This document shows, in pieces, positions 37,065 to 45,665 of a stretch of 64,000 nt of DNA. The position numbers and the translations under genes are program-made. Source of the stretch: an uncultured Rhodospirillales bacterium (GTDB taxonomy: Bacteria; Pseudomonadota; Alphaproteobacteria; ATCC43930; CGMCC-115725); contig CAIKMD010000007.1 of the NCBI GenBank assembly GCA_903828515.1, positions 1,644,706 to 1,708,705 on the forward strand. The letters are read 5' to 3'. Positions within the stretch are counted from its first letter, which is position 1. Each line of letters starts with the position of its first letter. The notes under the pieces were generated by a model that saw nothing but the letters and a program-made list of their open reading frames with translations, had not been told where the DNA came from and ran no database searches.

Positions 37065-38612
37065 ATGCTCGTGGAACTCAATTGGATCGCCCTAACTGTT
37101 TTCATCGTGCTTTTCGGGTTCATCACCTGGGTGGGCTTCGCGGCGGCACGCTGGCGCAAGGGCGATCTCGACCAGTTACATGAATGGGGCCTCGGCGGCC
37201 GGCGTTTCGGCACGATCGTCACCTGGTTTCTGATCGGCGGCGATCTCTATACCGCTTACACATTCATTGCCCTGCCGGCGCTGGCCTATGGCGCGGGCGC
37301 GGTTGCCTTCTTCGCGGTTCCCTACACGATCCTGATCTATCCGCTGCTGTTCGTGGCGTTTCCGCGGCTGTGGCAGGTCTGTCATAGGCATGGCTATATC
37401 ACCGCCGGCGATTTCGTGCGCGGCCGTTACGGCAATCGCTGGCTCGCGCTCGCGATCGCGCTCAGCGGCATCGTCGCGACGATGCCCTATATCGCGCTGC
37501 AGCTCGTCGGCCTCGAGGTCGTTATCGGCGCGATGGGCGTGGGCGGCGAGGGGTTGGTCGGCGAATTGCCGCTGATCGTCGCTTTCATCATTCTGGCCGC
37601 TTTTACCTACACCAGCGGGTTGCGCGCGCCGGCCGCGATCGCAATCGTCAAGGACGTGCTGATCTACACCACGGCCTTCGTGGCGATCATCGTCATTCCG
37701 ATCGAACTCGGCGGCTTCGGCAAGATCTTCGCGGCGATTCCGCCCGCCAAGCTGCTGCTCGCGGCGCCGGCCGCCAACTCCACCGGTTCCTACGGCGCCT
37801 ACGCGACGCTGGCCCTCGGCTCGGCTCTGGCGCTGTTCCTCTACCCGCACTCGATGACGGGCATCCTCGCGGCCAGCAGTGGCCGGGCCGTCCGCCGCAA
37901 CGCGGCGCTCTTGCCCGCCTATTCGCTGTTGCTCGGGCTGCTGACGCTGTTGGGCTTTTTCGTGATCGCTTCCGGCGTCGACAAGTTGCCGCAATTCGCT
38001 GCCGGATTTGCTCAGTTCAAGGCGAATTTCGCCGCTCCGGCCGTCATGCTGTGGGCGTTCCCATCCTGGTTTGCCGGGGTCGCGTTCGCGGCGATCGGCA
38101 TCGGCGCCCTGGTGCCGGCGGCGATCATGTCGATCGCGGCCGCGAACCTCTATACGCGGAACATCCACCGCGAGTTCTTCAACGCCAACGTTGCGCCGAA
38201 GGACGAGGCCCAGATCGCCAAATGGGTGTCGCTGATCGTCAAATTCGGCGCGCTGATCTTCATCCTATTCGTGCCGCTCCAATACGCCATTCAGCTTCAG
38301 CTTTTGGGCGGAATCTGGATCATCCAGACCTTCCCGGCCGTGGTCTTCGGGTTGTTCACCCGTAAGTTCAACGACTGGGCGCTGCTGTGCGGTTGGCTGG
38401 TCGGAACGGTGATGGGGACGTGGATGGCGGTCGCGATGAACTTCAACGCGACTTATCCACTGGCCTTCGCGGGCTGGACGTTCCCAGGCTATGCGGCGTT
38501 CTACACGGTGGTGCTGAATTTCCTGGTCGCGCTCGTGCTGACGCCGGTATTCAACGCGATGGCGTCACAGCCCGGTCGCGATGAAACTGCTGCCGGAGAT
38601 TACGTCGTCTGA
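37065..38612 (+). CDS. solute:sodium symporter (SSS family, MctP-like)
   Basis: 515-residue inner-membrane transporter with about 13 hydrophobic segments, from FIVLFGFITWVGFAAARW at the N-terminus to YAAFYTVVLNFLVALVLTPVF at the C-terminus. LDQLHEWGLGGRRFGTIVTWFLIGGDLYTAYTFIALPALAYG and FYAVPYTILIYPLLF-like text (FFAVPYTILIYP) are typical SSS features. Pairing with a DUF3311 gene points to the monocarboxylate permease branch (lactate, pyruvate, acetate or similar), Na+ driven; this is by family context, not by ligand residues. The gene ends 121 bases before the convergent micro-ORF. Confidence 0.9.
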   Translation: MLVELNWIALTVFIVLFGFITWVGFAAARWRKGDLDQLHEWGLGGRRFGTIVTWFLIGGDLYTAYTFIALPALAYGAGAVAFFAVPYTILIYPLLFVAFPRLWQVCHRHGYITAGDFVRGRYGNRWLALAIALSGIVATMPYIALQLVGLEVVIGAMGVGGEGLVGELPLIVAFIILAAFTYTSGLRAPAAIAIVKDVLIYTTAFVAIIVIPIELGGFGKIFAAIPPAKLLLAAPAANSTGSYGAYATLALGSALALFLYPHSMTGILAASSGRAVRRNAALLPAYSLLLGLLTLLGFFVIASGVDKLPQFAAGFAQFKANFAAPAVMLWAFPSWFAGVAFAAIGIGALVPAAIMSIAAANLYTRNIHREFFNANVAPKDEAQIAKWVSLIVKFGALIFILFVPLQYAIQLQLLGGIWIIQTFPAVVFGLFTRKFNDWALLCGWLVGTVMGTWMAVAMNFNATYPLAFAGWTFPGYAAFYTVVLNFLVALVLTPVFNAMASQPGRDETAAGDYVV

Positions 38613-38692
38613 GGCTTGGGATGGCCGAGGCCGAATCCGGTATTGTCGAGGCGCCGGCTCTCGCGGCAGCCTCAAGTGGTGCGCGAACTGTT

Positions 38693-38725
38693 CGAAAAAA
38701 TTCTCTCTAATTCAATGAATTAGAG
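38693..38725 (-). terminator. palindrome and T-run after the 46-residue ORF
   Basis: CTCTAATTCA (38705-38714) and TGAATTAGAG (38716-38725) form a perfect inverted repeat around one base. On the minus strand it is followed by AGAATTTTTTCG. As RNA, eight AT-rich pairs with a five-base loop plus a U-run would make a weak terminator for the small gene that ends at 38734. The palindrome itself could alternatively be an operator. Confidence 0.45.
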
Positions 38726-38733
38726 GCCGAACC

Positions 38734-38874
38734 TCAGTCGCGGACGTCGCGCATGGTGATCAGCACCAGCGAGGCGATGATGACACCGGCGAACTCGGCG
38801 CCGGTCGAAATTTGGCCGATCAACGCGCCGACCAGCGTGCTTGCCAACGTGACAGTTCCAACCAGAGTGGTCAT
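38734..38874 (-). CDS. 46-residue hydrophobic small protein, unknown
   Basis: This reading frame starts at the ATG at 38874 and stops at a TGA at 38734-38736. It starts MTTLVGTVTLASTLVGALIG, continues QISTGAEFAGVIIASLVLIT, and ends MRDVRD. It would give two short membrane segments, or one long one, with a charged C-terminus, probably an inner-membrane micro-protein. A near-consensus ribosome site (GGAGG, seven bases before the ATG) and a terminator-like structure behind it support real expression. It lies 81 bases downstream of the MoeA-like/MocA fusion gene on the same strand. No family recognised. Confidence 0.6.
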   Translation of the reverse strand: MTTLVGTVTLASTLVGALIGQISTGAEFAGVIIASLVLITMRDVRD

Positions 38875-38955
38875 GGGGCCCCTCCAAAATTTTGTTCTGG
38901 GCAGTCCGACAACGAGGCCGGCCCGCGCTTATTTCATTCCGATAAAAAAAAAGTT

Positions 38956-40593
38956 TTAAGCTTCGATTTTGGAGGTCGCGGCCAGTCGGGCGAGGGCCTG
39001 CGGCGTGTCGATATCGGTGAGGATTCCGTCCCCTTCCATCTCGATTTCGGCCACCGCCTCGGGATAAGCGCCGATCAGGTTTCGTGCCCCGACGTCTCCA
39101 CCGACCTCCTGCATCTCGGCGAAGAATCGCCGCCCCCACAATACCGGATTGCCACGTTTGCCGTGCCGGGTCGGGACGATAATGGCACGGCCTTCGAGCG
39201 GATTGAAAGCATTCACGAGTCGTTCGATGTCGGCGGGGCCGACGAGCGGCATGTCGCCCAGTGCGACGAGCGCGCCGTCGTAATCGGCGGACATGGCCGC
39301 AAGGCCGCGCTTCATCGAGGTCGACAGGCCGCCGGCAAATCCCTCGTTATATAAAAACGTTACGGGAAGGCCTTCGAGTGCTTTCTCGACCTGTTCGCGC
39401 TGGTGTCCGGTGACCACGAAGACCGGCGCGAGGTGCGCGGCGAGGACCGCATCGACGGCGTGACGCACCATCGGCTTGCCGTCGATCACGATGAGAAGCT
39501 TGTTGAGCGCGCCCATGCGGCTCGATCGCCCGGCGGCCAGCACGATCCCCGCGATCTTCGGGCGGCGCGGCACGTCGGATGCGGGCGGTCCGCCGGCCTT
39601 GGCGCGCGGCAAGGGCCGCAGCGGAATCTCGGTCAGCAATCCGCCGACACCCATGCGCCGGATCACGTCGGGGCCGACGGGAAGTCCGGCGAGGACCCGC
39701 CGCAGCACGAAGTCGAAGCCATTGACCTTCGGCGAGCGGGCGCAACCGGGCAGGCCCAGCACCGGAACATCGCCGACCCGCCCCATCAGGAGCAGATTGC
39801 CTGGATCGACCGGCATGCCGAAATGATCAATCGTGCCGTCCAGCTGTGTGATCGCGGCGGGAATCACGTCGCGCCGGTCGAGGATGGCGGAAGCGCCGGC
39901 GATCAGGACCAGCTCGGCGCCGTCGGCGAGTGCGGCGCTGATGAGCGGCGCCAATGCCTCGGTTTCATGGCCGGCGCGCTGTTCGCCGATCAGTTGGCTG
40001 CCGAGGGCTTCGAGCCGCTCCCGTGTCGTCTCGACCGTCTTGTCGAAGATGCTCTCTTTCATGCCGGGCAGCACGGTCTGGATCAGCGCCACGCGATGGG
40101 GCTTGAGGGGTGCGACCTGAAACAGCGACGATTTCACGGTGGCGATGCTCGCATCGAGCGCGGCGGAAGGGACGGCGAAGGGAATGATCTTGACGGTCGC
40201 GACCATCTGCTTGGGCTCGACCACTGTGCCCGGTTCGAGCGTCGCGATCGTGATCGCTTCGTCGACCAGATTGAACCGGTCGATGGCGTCGCGATCGACC
40301 AGGAACAGCCCGTGCGTATCGGCATAGAAATTCGCCCGGCCGGTGAAGGCGGGAACCGCGCTGACGCCGGGGCAGGCGATGGCCCCGGCGACGCGATCGG
40401 CGGCCTCGTTCTCGCCGACATCGCCGGGTTCGAGTCGCGCGGCAATGACGGTGGTCTTACCCGCCGCCCTGAGCATCGCGATATCGCCGTCGGTGAGGGG
40501 TTTGCCTTTTTTGAGCGTGCGGCTGCCGGCCTTGATGCTATGGGCGAGGATGGCGCCCTTCGCCTCGTCGAGCGGCGTGGCGCCGAATTTCAT
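38956..40593 (-). CDS. MoeA-like molybdopterin-binding domain fused to MocA-like nucleotidyltransferase
   Basis: 545 residues with two parts. Residues ~1-340 form a MoeA/MoaB-type molybdopterin-binding region (TPLDEAKGAILAHSIKAG, then GAELVLIAGASAILDRRDVIPAAI and MPVDPGNLLLMGRVGDVPVLGLPGCARSPKVNGFD). Residues ~350-545 form a MobA/MocA-type transferase: IAGIVLAAGRSSRMGALNKLL (the LAAGxSxRMG loop), DGALVALGDMPLV and RHGKRGNPVLWGRRFFAEM. The fusion would insert Mo and transfer CMP to make molybdopterin cytosine dinucleotide for xanthine-oxidase-family enzymes. It overlaps the XdhC gene (ATGA) at the end of the coxDE-xdhC operon, which supports that role. Confidence 0.88.
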   Translation of the reverse strand: MKFGATPLDEAKGAILAHSIKAGSRTLKKGKPLTDGDIAMLRAAGKTTVIAARLEPGDVGENEAADRVAGAIACPGVSAVPAFTGRANFYADTHGLFLVDRDAIDRFNLVDEAITIATLEPGTVVEPKQMVATVKIIPFAVPSAALDASIATVKSSLFQVAPLKPHRVALIQTVLPGMKESIFDKTVETTRERLEALGSQLIGEQRAGHETEALAPLISAALADGAELVLIAGASAILDRRDVIPAAITQLDGTIDHFGMPVDPGNLLLMGRVGDVPVLGLPGCARSPKVNGFDFVLRRVLAGLPVGPDVIRRMGVGGLLTEIPLRPLPRAKAGGPPASDVPRRPKIAGIVLAAGRSSRMGALNKLLIVIDGKPMVRHAVDAVLAAHLAPVFVVTGHQREQVEKALEGLPVTFLYNEGFAGGLSTSMKRGLAAMSADYDGALVALGDMPLVGPADIERLVNAFNPLEGRAIIVPTRHGKRGNPVLWGRRFFAEMQEVGGDVGARNLIGAYPEAVAEIEMEGDGILTDIDTPQALARLAATSKIEA

Positions 40594-41306
40594 GCCGGAT
40601 CGCGCTGCTTCAGCCGGTCCTCGCGCAAGACGGATGTCACTTGTCCGAGGATCGAGACGGCAATTTCGGCCGGCGAGATAGCGCCGATATTGAGCCCCAC
40701 CGGACCGTGGATGCGGGCCACTTCGTTATCGCCGAAACCGGCCTCGGCCAGACGCTTCAATCGGGCGCCGTGGGTTTTCCGTGAGCCGAGCGCGCCGATA
40801 AAGAAGGCGGTCGTTTTGAGCGCCTCGATCAGGGCCGGATCGTCGAGCTTGGGGTCGTGGGTGAGGGTGATGATCGCGCTGCGCTTGTCGGGCTTGAGCC
40901 GCTGCAAGGCCTCGTCGGGCCATTCGGTCGAGAGCTCGATCTCGGGGAAACGGGCATCGGTCGCAAAGGCGGTGCGCGGGTCGATCACCGTCACCTTGTA
41001 GTCGAGCGCGGCGGCCATGCGGGCCAGCGGCTGGGCGATGTGGACCGCGCCGACGATGAAGCAACGCAGCGGCGGATTGAACACTTCGACAAAGACGGGA
41101 CCCGAGTCGGTTTCGACCGTGGTGCTGCGATCTTCGGAAAGGGCTTTCCTTACGCCTTCCGTGATCGCCTCATCGACTTTCAGGTCTCCTGTAAAATCAG
41201 AGCCTTCGATAAGTGCTTGTAAGCCGGATGTCAGGTTTGTCGCGATCGCGGCGGGTTTGCCCCCGCGGCTCGCGGCAAGCGCCCGCTCGAGATAGGAAAG
41301 CTTCAT
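40590..41306 (-). CDS. XdhC family protein, C-terminal (Rossmann) half
   Basis: 238 residues. The C-terminal two-thirds show the XdhC Rossmann region: LRCFIVGAVHIAQPLARMAAALDYKVTVIDPRTAFA, then SAIITLTHDPKLDDPALIEAL, FFIGALGSRKTHGARLKRL, and the family end IHGPVGLNIGAISPAEIAVSILGQV. XdhC binds Mo-cofactor and presents it, sulfurated, to xanthine-dehydrogenase-family enzymes. The N-terminal conserved domain of XdhC is carried by the preceding separate gene, so the function is split over two coupled genes (ATGA overlaps on both sides). It belongs to the coxDE maturation operon. Confidence 0.9.
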   Translation of the reverse strand: MKLSYLERALAASRGGKPAAIATNLTSGLQALIEGSDFTGDLKVDEAITEGVRKALSEDRSTTVETDSGPVFVEVFNPPLRCFIVGAVHIAQPLARMAAALDYKVTVIDPRTAFATDARFPEIELSTEWPDEALQRLKPDKRSAIITLTHDPKLDDPALIEALKTTAFFIGALGSRKTHGARLKRLAEAGFGDNEVARIHGPVGLNIGAISPAEIAVSILGQVTSVLREDRLKQRDPA

Positions 41307-41623
41307 TCCACCGGCTCCACGAAGATCTGGATCTTGCCGCCGCAGGCGAGACCGACATCCCAGGCCTGTTCGTTGCTGATGCCGAAGGACAGCAGCCGCG
41401 GTTTCTTGTCCTTGATCGCCGCCTGGCCTTCGCCGATGACCGCACCCTCGACGCAGCCACCCGACACGGAGCCGAGAAAGGCGCCATCCTCGTCGACAAC
41501 GAGCTTCGATCCGACCGGGCGGGGCGAGGAGCCCCAGGTGGTGACCACCGTGGCCAGCGCCACGCCCTTGCCGGCTTTGCGCCAGGCCGAGGCCTGTTCG
41601 AGAATTTCCTGATTATCGTTCAT
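41303..41623 (-). CDS. XdhC/CoxI family protein, N-terminal domain
   Basis: 106 residues carrying only the N-terminal XdhC/CoxI domain: ILEQASAWRKAGKGVALATVVTTWGSSPRPVGSKLVVDEDGAFLGSVSGGCVEGAVI, then LLSFGISNEQAWDVGLACGGKIQIFVEPV. The GSVSGGCVE and GLACGGKI motifs with conserved cysteines are diagnostic. It is coupled to the C-terminal half by an ATGA overlap and starts five bases after coxE. It is needed to mature the Mo-Cu or Mo=S site of CO dehydrogenase-like enzymes; the exact step is inferred from the family. Confidence 0.9.
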   Translation of the reverse strand: MNDNQEILEQASAWRKAGKGVALATVVTTWGSSPRPVGSKLVVDEDGAFLGSVSGGCVEGAVIGEGQAAIKDKKPRLLSFGISNEQAWDVGLACGGKIQIFVEPVE

Positions 41624-41627
41624 GACA

Positions 41628-42857
41628 TTACCCCGCTTCGCGCCAGGCCGCCGCCGCGTGAAGGCGGCGCGGTGCCGGCCGACTGAGTGCTTTCACCAAT
41701 TCGTCCAGGCTGTCGAGATTGTGGACCGGACGGAATTCATCGACGAAGGGCAGGATTGCCCGCATCCCTAGAGACTTGGGCGCGAACCCCTCGTAACGCA
41801 ACAGAGGATTGAGCCAAATCAGCCGTCGGCAGGATTTGTGCAACCGCTCTATCTCGACGGATATACCGGCTCCGGCGTCCCGATCCAAGCCGTCGGTGAT
41901 GAGAATCACGATGGCGCCCTGGCCGAGCACCCGGCGGGACCAGTTGCGGTTGAAATCGGCCAGGCAGGCGCCGATCCGGGTGCCGCCCGACCAGTCCTCG
42001 ACCACGGTCGCGACCTTGTCGAGGGCCTCGTCGATGTCCTTGTAGCGGAGGTAGCGGGTGACGTTGGTCAGCCGCGTGCCGAAAAGGAAGGTGGTCACCC
42101 GGTCGCGGTCGTTGGTGATCGCGTGCATGAAATGGAGGAAAAGCCGGCTGTAGCGGCTCATCGAACCGGAAATGTCGCAGAGGACAACGAGCGGCGGCGG
42201 CTTGGTCCGACGTTCCTTGTGTTTGAGCGAGATCAGGCCGCCCGAGCGTAACTGGGCGCGCATTGTCGCGCGCAGATCGATGCGGGCGCCGCGCGGATCG
42301 GGCGCATAACGCCGTGTCTGAAGATCGGCCAGCGGTAAGGCCAGTTTCTGCAGCGCCGATTTCGCGCGTTCGACGTCTTCGTTGGACATCTTCTCGAAAT
42401 CCATCTGGCTCAGGACTTCCTGCGCCGAAAAGGTCATCGCCGCGTCGAGTTCGACCTCGCTGTCGCCTTCTTCCTCCTTGCCCGGATTGTCGGGCTGCAG
42501 GGCTTCGGCGAGGCGCCGGTTCATCTCCTCGGTCTCCTCGGGTTCCGTCGGTTCGAACCCCGGCATCATCAGCGACATCATTTTTTCGAGGAGCTGCGGA
42601 TTGCGCCAGAAGATGTGGAAGGCCTGATCGAACAGTTCTTCCTGGTCGTGGCGATTGACGAAAACCGCGTGCAGCGTCCAGTAAAAGTCGCGCCGGTTCT
42701 CGATCCCGACCGCGCGCACCGCCTCGAGCGCCTGGATCACCTTGCCGGGCCCGATCGGCAATCCCGCGGCGCGCAGGGCGCGGCCGAAATACATGATGTT
42801 CTGATAGAGCCGCCCGCCGTTTTCCGGCGTTTGCGGCGGCTCGTTCAGGCCTTCCAC
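41628..42857 (-). CDS. coxE: VWA domain protein CoxE
   Basis: 409 residues. The N-terminal segment (YFGRALRAAGLPIGPGKVIQALEAVRAVGIENRRDFYWTLHAVFVNRHDQEELFDQAF) is typical of CoxE. The C-terminal von Willebrand A domain has the MIDAS metal motif DISGSMSRYSRLFLHFMHA, a TRIGACLADFNRNWSRRVLG segment and LITDGLDRDAG. CoxE works with the AAA+ ATPase CoxD to insert copper/sulfide into the CO dehydrogenase site or, in relatives, into other Mo hydroxylases. Start is a GTG at 42857, with a GAGG site in the tail of coxD, ten bases behind the coxD stop. Confidence 0.92.
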   Translation of the reverse strand: MEGLNEPPQTPENGGRLYQNIMYFGRALRAAGLPIGPGKVIQALEAVRAVGIENRRDFYWTLHAVFVNRHDQEELFDQAFHIFWRNPQLLEKMMSLMMPGFEPTEPEETEEMNRRLAEALQPDNPGKEEEGDSEVELDAAMTFSAQEVLSQMDFEKMSNEDVERAKSALQKLALPLADLQTRRYAPDPRGARIDLRATMRAQLRSGGLISLKHKERRTKPPPLVVLCDISGSMSRYSRLFLHFMHAITNDRDRVTTFLFGTRLTNVTRYLRYKDIDEALDKVATVVEDWSGGTRIGACLADFNRNWSRRVLGQGAIVILITDGLDRDAGAGISVEIERLHKSCRRLIWLNPLLRYEGFAPKSLGMRAILPFVDEFRPVHNLDSLDELVKALSRPAPRRLHAAAAWREAG

Positions 42858-42867
42858 GGGCCTGGCC

Positions 42868-43785
42868 TCAACCGCCGGCGGCGGCGAGTTCGGCTTTGAC
42901 CTGCGTCAGCAGGCGTTCGGCCTCGCTGCCCTGAATTTTCGCAATATCGTCCTGGTATTTCAGCAGCACGCCGAGTGTGTCGTTGATCGCCTCGGGGGTG
43001 AGCACGAGGACGTCGAGTTGCGACAGCGCATGCGCCCAATCGATCGTCTCGGCGACGCCGGGTAGCTTGAACAGGTCCTGGGTCTTGCGCAGCTTTTGCA
43101 CGAAGGCCACGACCTCGCGGCTGAGCGCGGCGGTACAGGTTGGCGCCTTCAATTTGAGGATTTCGGTTTCGCGCTCGGCGGTCGGGTAATCGACCCAGTA
43201 ATAAAAACACCGGCGCTTCAGCGCGTCGTGAATCTCGCGCGTGCGGTTGGAGGTCACCACCACGATCGGCGGCTGCTCGGCCTTGATCGTGCCGAGTTCG
43301 GGAATCGTGATCTGGTAATCCGAAAGCACTTCGAGGAGGAAGGCCTCGAACGGCTCGTCGGTGCGGTCGAGTTCGTCGATCAGCAGGACCGGCGGCCCAT
43401 CCACGCTCGGCTCCAGGGCCTGGAGCAGCGGGCGCTTGATAAGAAAGCGGTCGGAGAAGATTTCGTTTTCGACGGTGTCCTTGCTCTCGGACCCGCCTTC
43501 GGCGAGCCGGATCTCGATCATCTGGCGCGGATAGTTCCACTCGTAGACCGCGGAGGAAACGTCGAGCCCTTCATAGCATTGCAGCCGGATCAGGCGGCGG
43601 CCCAGCATCGTCGCCAGTACCTTGGCGATCTCGGTCTTGCCGACGCCCGCTTCGCCTTCGAGGAAAAGCGGGCGGTTGAGCTTGAGTGAGAGATAGATCG
43701 CGGTCGCGAGGCTGCGATCGGCGACGTATTCGCCGCGGCCCAGAAGGGCGAGAGTGTCGCTAACCGAACTCGGCAGGGAGGCCAT
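42868..43785 (-). CDS. coxD: MoxR-type AAA+ ATPase CoxD
   Basis: 305 residues from the ATG at 43785; a TTG further up at 43845 adds 20 unconserved residues. Motifs: Walker A LEGEAGVGKTEIA, Walker B PVLLIDELDRTDEPFEAFLLEVLSD, sensor 1 VVVTSNRTREIHDALKRRCFYYWVDYP with the arginine finger region. This is the CoxD branch of MoxR ATPases, an ATP-driven chaperone that acts with CoxE in building the catalytic metal site. It is the first gene of the operon coxD, coxE, two XdhC genes, MoeA-like/MocA fusion. It is divergent from an LLM oxidoreductase gene 130 bases away. Confidence 0.93.
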   Translation of the reverse strand: MASLPSSVSDTLALLGRGEYVADRSLATAIYLSLKLNRPLFLEGEAGVGKTEIAKVLATMLGRRLIRLQCYEGLDVSSAVYEWNYPRQMIEIRLAEGGSESKDTVENEIFSDRFLIKRPLLQALEPSVDGPPVLLIDELDRTDEPFEAFLLEVLSDYQITIPELGTIKAEQPPIVVVTSNRTREIHDALKRRCFYYWVDYPTAERETEILKLKAPTCTAALSREVVAFVQKLRKTQDLFKLPGVAETIDWAHALSQLDVLVLTPEAINDTLGVLLKYQDDIAKIQGSEAERLLTQVKAELAAAGG

Positions 43786-43915
43786 GGGAACCCATTGATA
43801 GGGAAAGGCGGAACCCTGTTTTAGAGCAATCCGACCCCTCGTCAAAGTCCCGTGGGCGGTGCCTTATGGGCGCGCGCCGGGCGTGGTAACTTCGGGGCGG
43901 GAGGATCCGGGAAAA

Positions 43916-45016
43916 ATGTCGAAAATCGATTTTGCCTTATGGGATGCGGTCGGCGGCTATTCGAATTCGACCGACAGCATGGCCGACGTCTACGACGATC
44001 ATATCCGCCTGGCGCAGGAGATCGAGGCTTACGGCTATCACTCCTATTTCGTCATCGAGCACCAGAATTCCCCGATCGGACGGATCACCGCGCCGACGGT
44101 GTTTCTGACAGCGGTCGCCCGCGCCACCAGCAAACTGCGCATCGGCGCGATGATGTGGCAATTGCCGTTCTATCACCCGATCAGGCTGGCGCAGGAAGTC
44201 GCGATGCTGGATCAGCTCTCGCGCGGCCGGGTCGAATTCGGCACCGGCATCGGCGTCCACGAGCACGAATTCCTCCGTTGGGGCGTCGATTTCTATCAGC
44301 GCGCGGCGCTGTCGGGCGAGGTGCTGGATATCGTCAAGATGGCGTGGACCCAGGACGAGGTCACTTTCAAGGGCAAGTACTTCACCTTCGACGAGGCCCT
44401 GCCGCAGCCCAAGCCCTATCAGCAACCCTATCCGCCGATCTGGGCCGCGGTTCATTCCGAGGCCGCGATCGAGTTCGCCGCGCGCAACAATTTCCACGTC
44501 GCGCAGAACCTCGATACCGACGAAGTGGTCGCGCGGAAATTCGATCTCTTTCGCAAAGTCTGGAAACAATGCGGTCATGCCGGCGCGATGCCGCGCGTGT
44601 TTTTGCAACGCCAGGTTCACGTCGCCGAAACCGATGAGAAAGCCCATGCGGAAGCGCGCCAGTTTCTCGCGACGCGCGAGGGCGGGGCGGTGCCGGTCGG
44701 CGGCGGCCGGCTCGAAAACACCCGGATCGGCTGGGGCACGCACGCACGCGGCATGGGGCGCGACAGCGAGCGCCCGAGCGACAAGGCGCGCGGCGAAGTC
44801 ATCGGCAAAGCGGCGCGCAATTACGAGTTCAATCTCGAAAACGGCCTCGCGGTGATCGGTAGCCCCGAGACGGTGATCCGTATCCTGACCGAGAGCCAGA
44901 AGCGCATCGGCTACGACATTTTCTGTACCAACCACGAGATCGGAAACATGCCGAAGGAACTGGTCCGGAACTCGGTCCGGCTCCTGGGCCAGGAGGTCGT
45001 GCCGGCGTTCAAATAG
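43916..45016 (+). CDS. LLM class flavin-dependent oxidoreductase
   Basis: 366 residues of the bacterial luciferase-like monooxygenase fold (F420- or FMN-dependent TIM barrel). It shows DHIRLAQEIEAYGYHSYFVIEHQNSPIGRITAPTVFLTAVARATSKLRIGAMMWQLPFYHPIRLAQEVAMLDQLSRGRVEFGTGIG, the classic progression with the ...GRxEFGxGxG element. The ATG at 43916 has a GGAGG site; an upstream ATG at 43859 adds 19 residues that do not match. FMNH2-dependent members cleave C-S, C-N or C-C bonds. It resembles the other LLM gene at 52.8 kb. It is divergent from the coxD operon; a shared pathway is possible but not shown. Confidence 0.9.
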   Translation: MSKIDFALWDAVGGYSNSTDSMADVYDDHIRLAQEIEAYGYHSYFVIEHQNSPIGRITAPTVFLTAVARATSKLRIGAMMWQLPFYHPIRLAQEVAMLDQLSRGRVEFGTGIGVHEHEFLRWGVDFYQRAALSGEVLDIVKMAWTQDEVTFKGKYFTFDEALPQPKPYQQPYPPIWAAVHSEAAIEFAARNNFHVAQNLDTDEVVARKFDLFRKVWKQCGHAGAMPRVFLQRQVHVAETDEKAHAEARQFLATREGGAVPVGGGRLENTRIGWGTHARGMGRDSERPSDKARGEVIGKAARNYEFNLENGLAVIGSPETVIRILTESQKRIGYDIFCTNHEIGNMPKELVRNSVRLLGQEVVPAFK

Positions 45017-45039
45017 ACCAACGTCTATTATTGGGGATG

Positions 45040-45537
45040 TCAGAGACCAAGATCGCGATGGTTGGCCAATGCTGAATATTGAATGTCACACCAGCGCTGA
45101 GGGTAGTTCGCTGGCCCGACAAGTCGAAAAATGACGTCGTTTCTCGCTTTTTCGTCGCGCCAGGACCAAGTGCTGTACTCTGGGTTACCCGAGGTGTCAT
45201 ACGGGTTGCCGTAAGAGGATTTCATTGCGCTTAGTATAAACCCGCATTGGTTGCCGGCAGTTTGAACGAGGACAACGATGGTGAGTTGCCCGGTTTCGTT
45301 AAAGATCAGCCGTGCACGAAATGGCAGATTTAATGTGATGTATCTTGTGTCTAATTCAATTTGACTCGGCTTCGACTGGCTAGCTTCAGTAAGTGTCGAA
45401 CCATTCTGAGATGCGGCTTTCTCCACCTCCGATTTCGTCATGCCCCAATCAGTCCATTGCCAACCTGCGCTGGCAACATTTGGCGTACATATCAGCGTCC
45501 CGCCGATCAAAGCGCCTATGATTAATTTGACTATCAC
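45040..45537 (-). CDS. exported protein of unknown function, atypical base composition
   Basis: About 165 residues. From the GTG at 45537 it has a normal signal peptide (VIVKLIIGALIGGTLICTPNVASA before GW); the frame extends to a TTG at 45588, but there is no ATG in this stretch. The mature part has WTDWGMTKSEVEKAASQNG near its start, a central beta-rich region (YITLNLPFRARLIFNETGQLTIVVLV) and two cysteines (NQCGF and RWCDI) that may pair. No family recognised. Codon use is clearly more AT-rich than all neighbours (many ATA, TTA, AAA and TTT codons), suggesting horizontal acquisition. Confidence 0.65.
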   Translation of the reverse strand: MIVKLIIGALIGGTLICTPNVASAGWQWTDWGMTKSEVEKAASQNGSTLTEASQSKPSQIELDTRYITLNLPFRARLIFNETGQLTIVVLVQTAGNQCGFILSAMKSSYGNPYDTSGNPEYSTWSWRDEKARNDVIFRLVGPANYPQRWCDIQYSALANHRDLGL

Positions 45538-45665
45538 GATTTTGCTTATCTCACGTCCATAAGAAAAAACAAGTCGTCCCGCCGTCAAATGGGCATTGCA
45601 ACGGGCTGTCCGGCCGGTGGGTTTATGCTATTATTCGTTTAGCTGCTTTACCGAGGGAGAGAAAC

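Noticed and set aside
38941-38960. A run of nine A (T on the minus strand) behind the MoeA/MocA fusion gene as a terminator
   Set aside because: No stable hairpin of useful length precedes the T-run; only a short AAGCTT palindrome is there.
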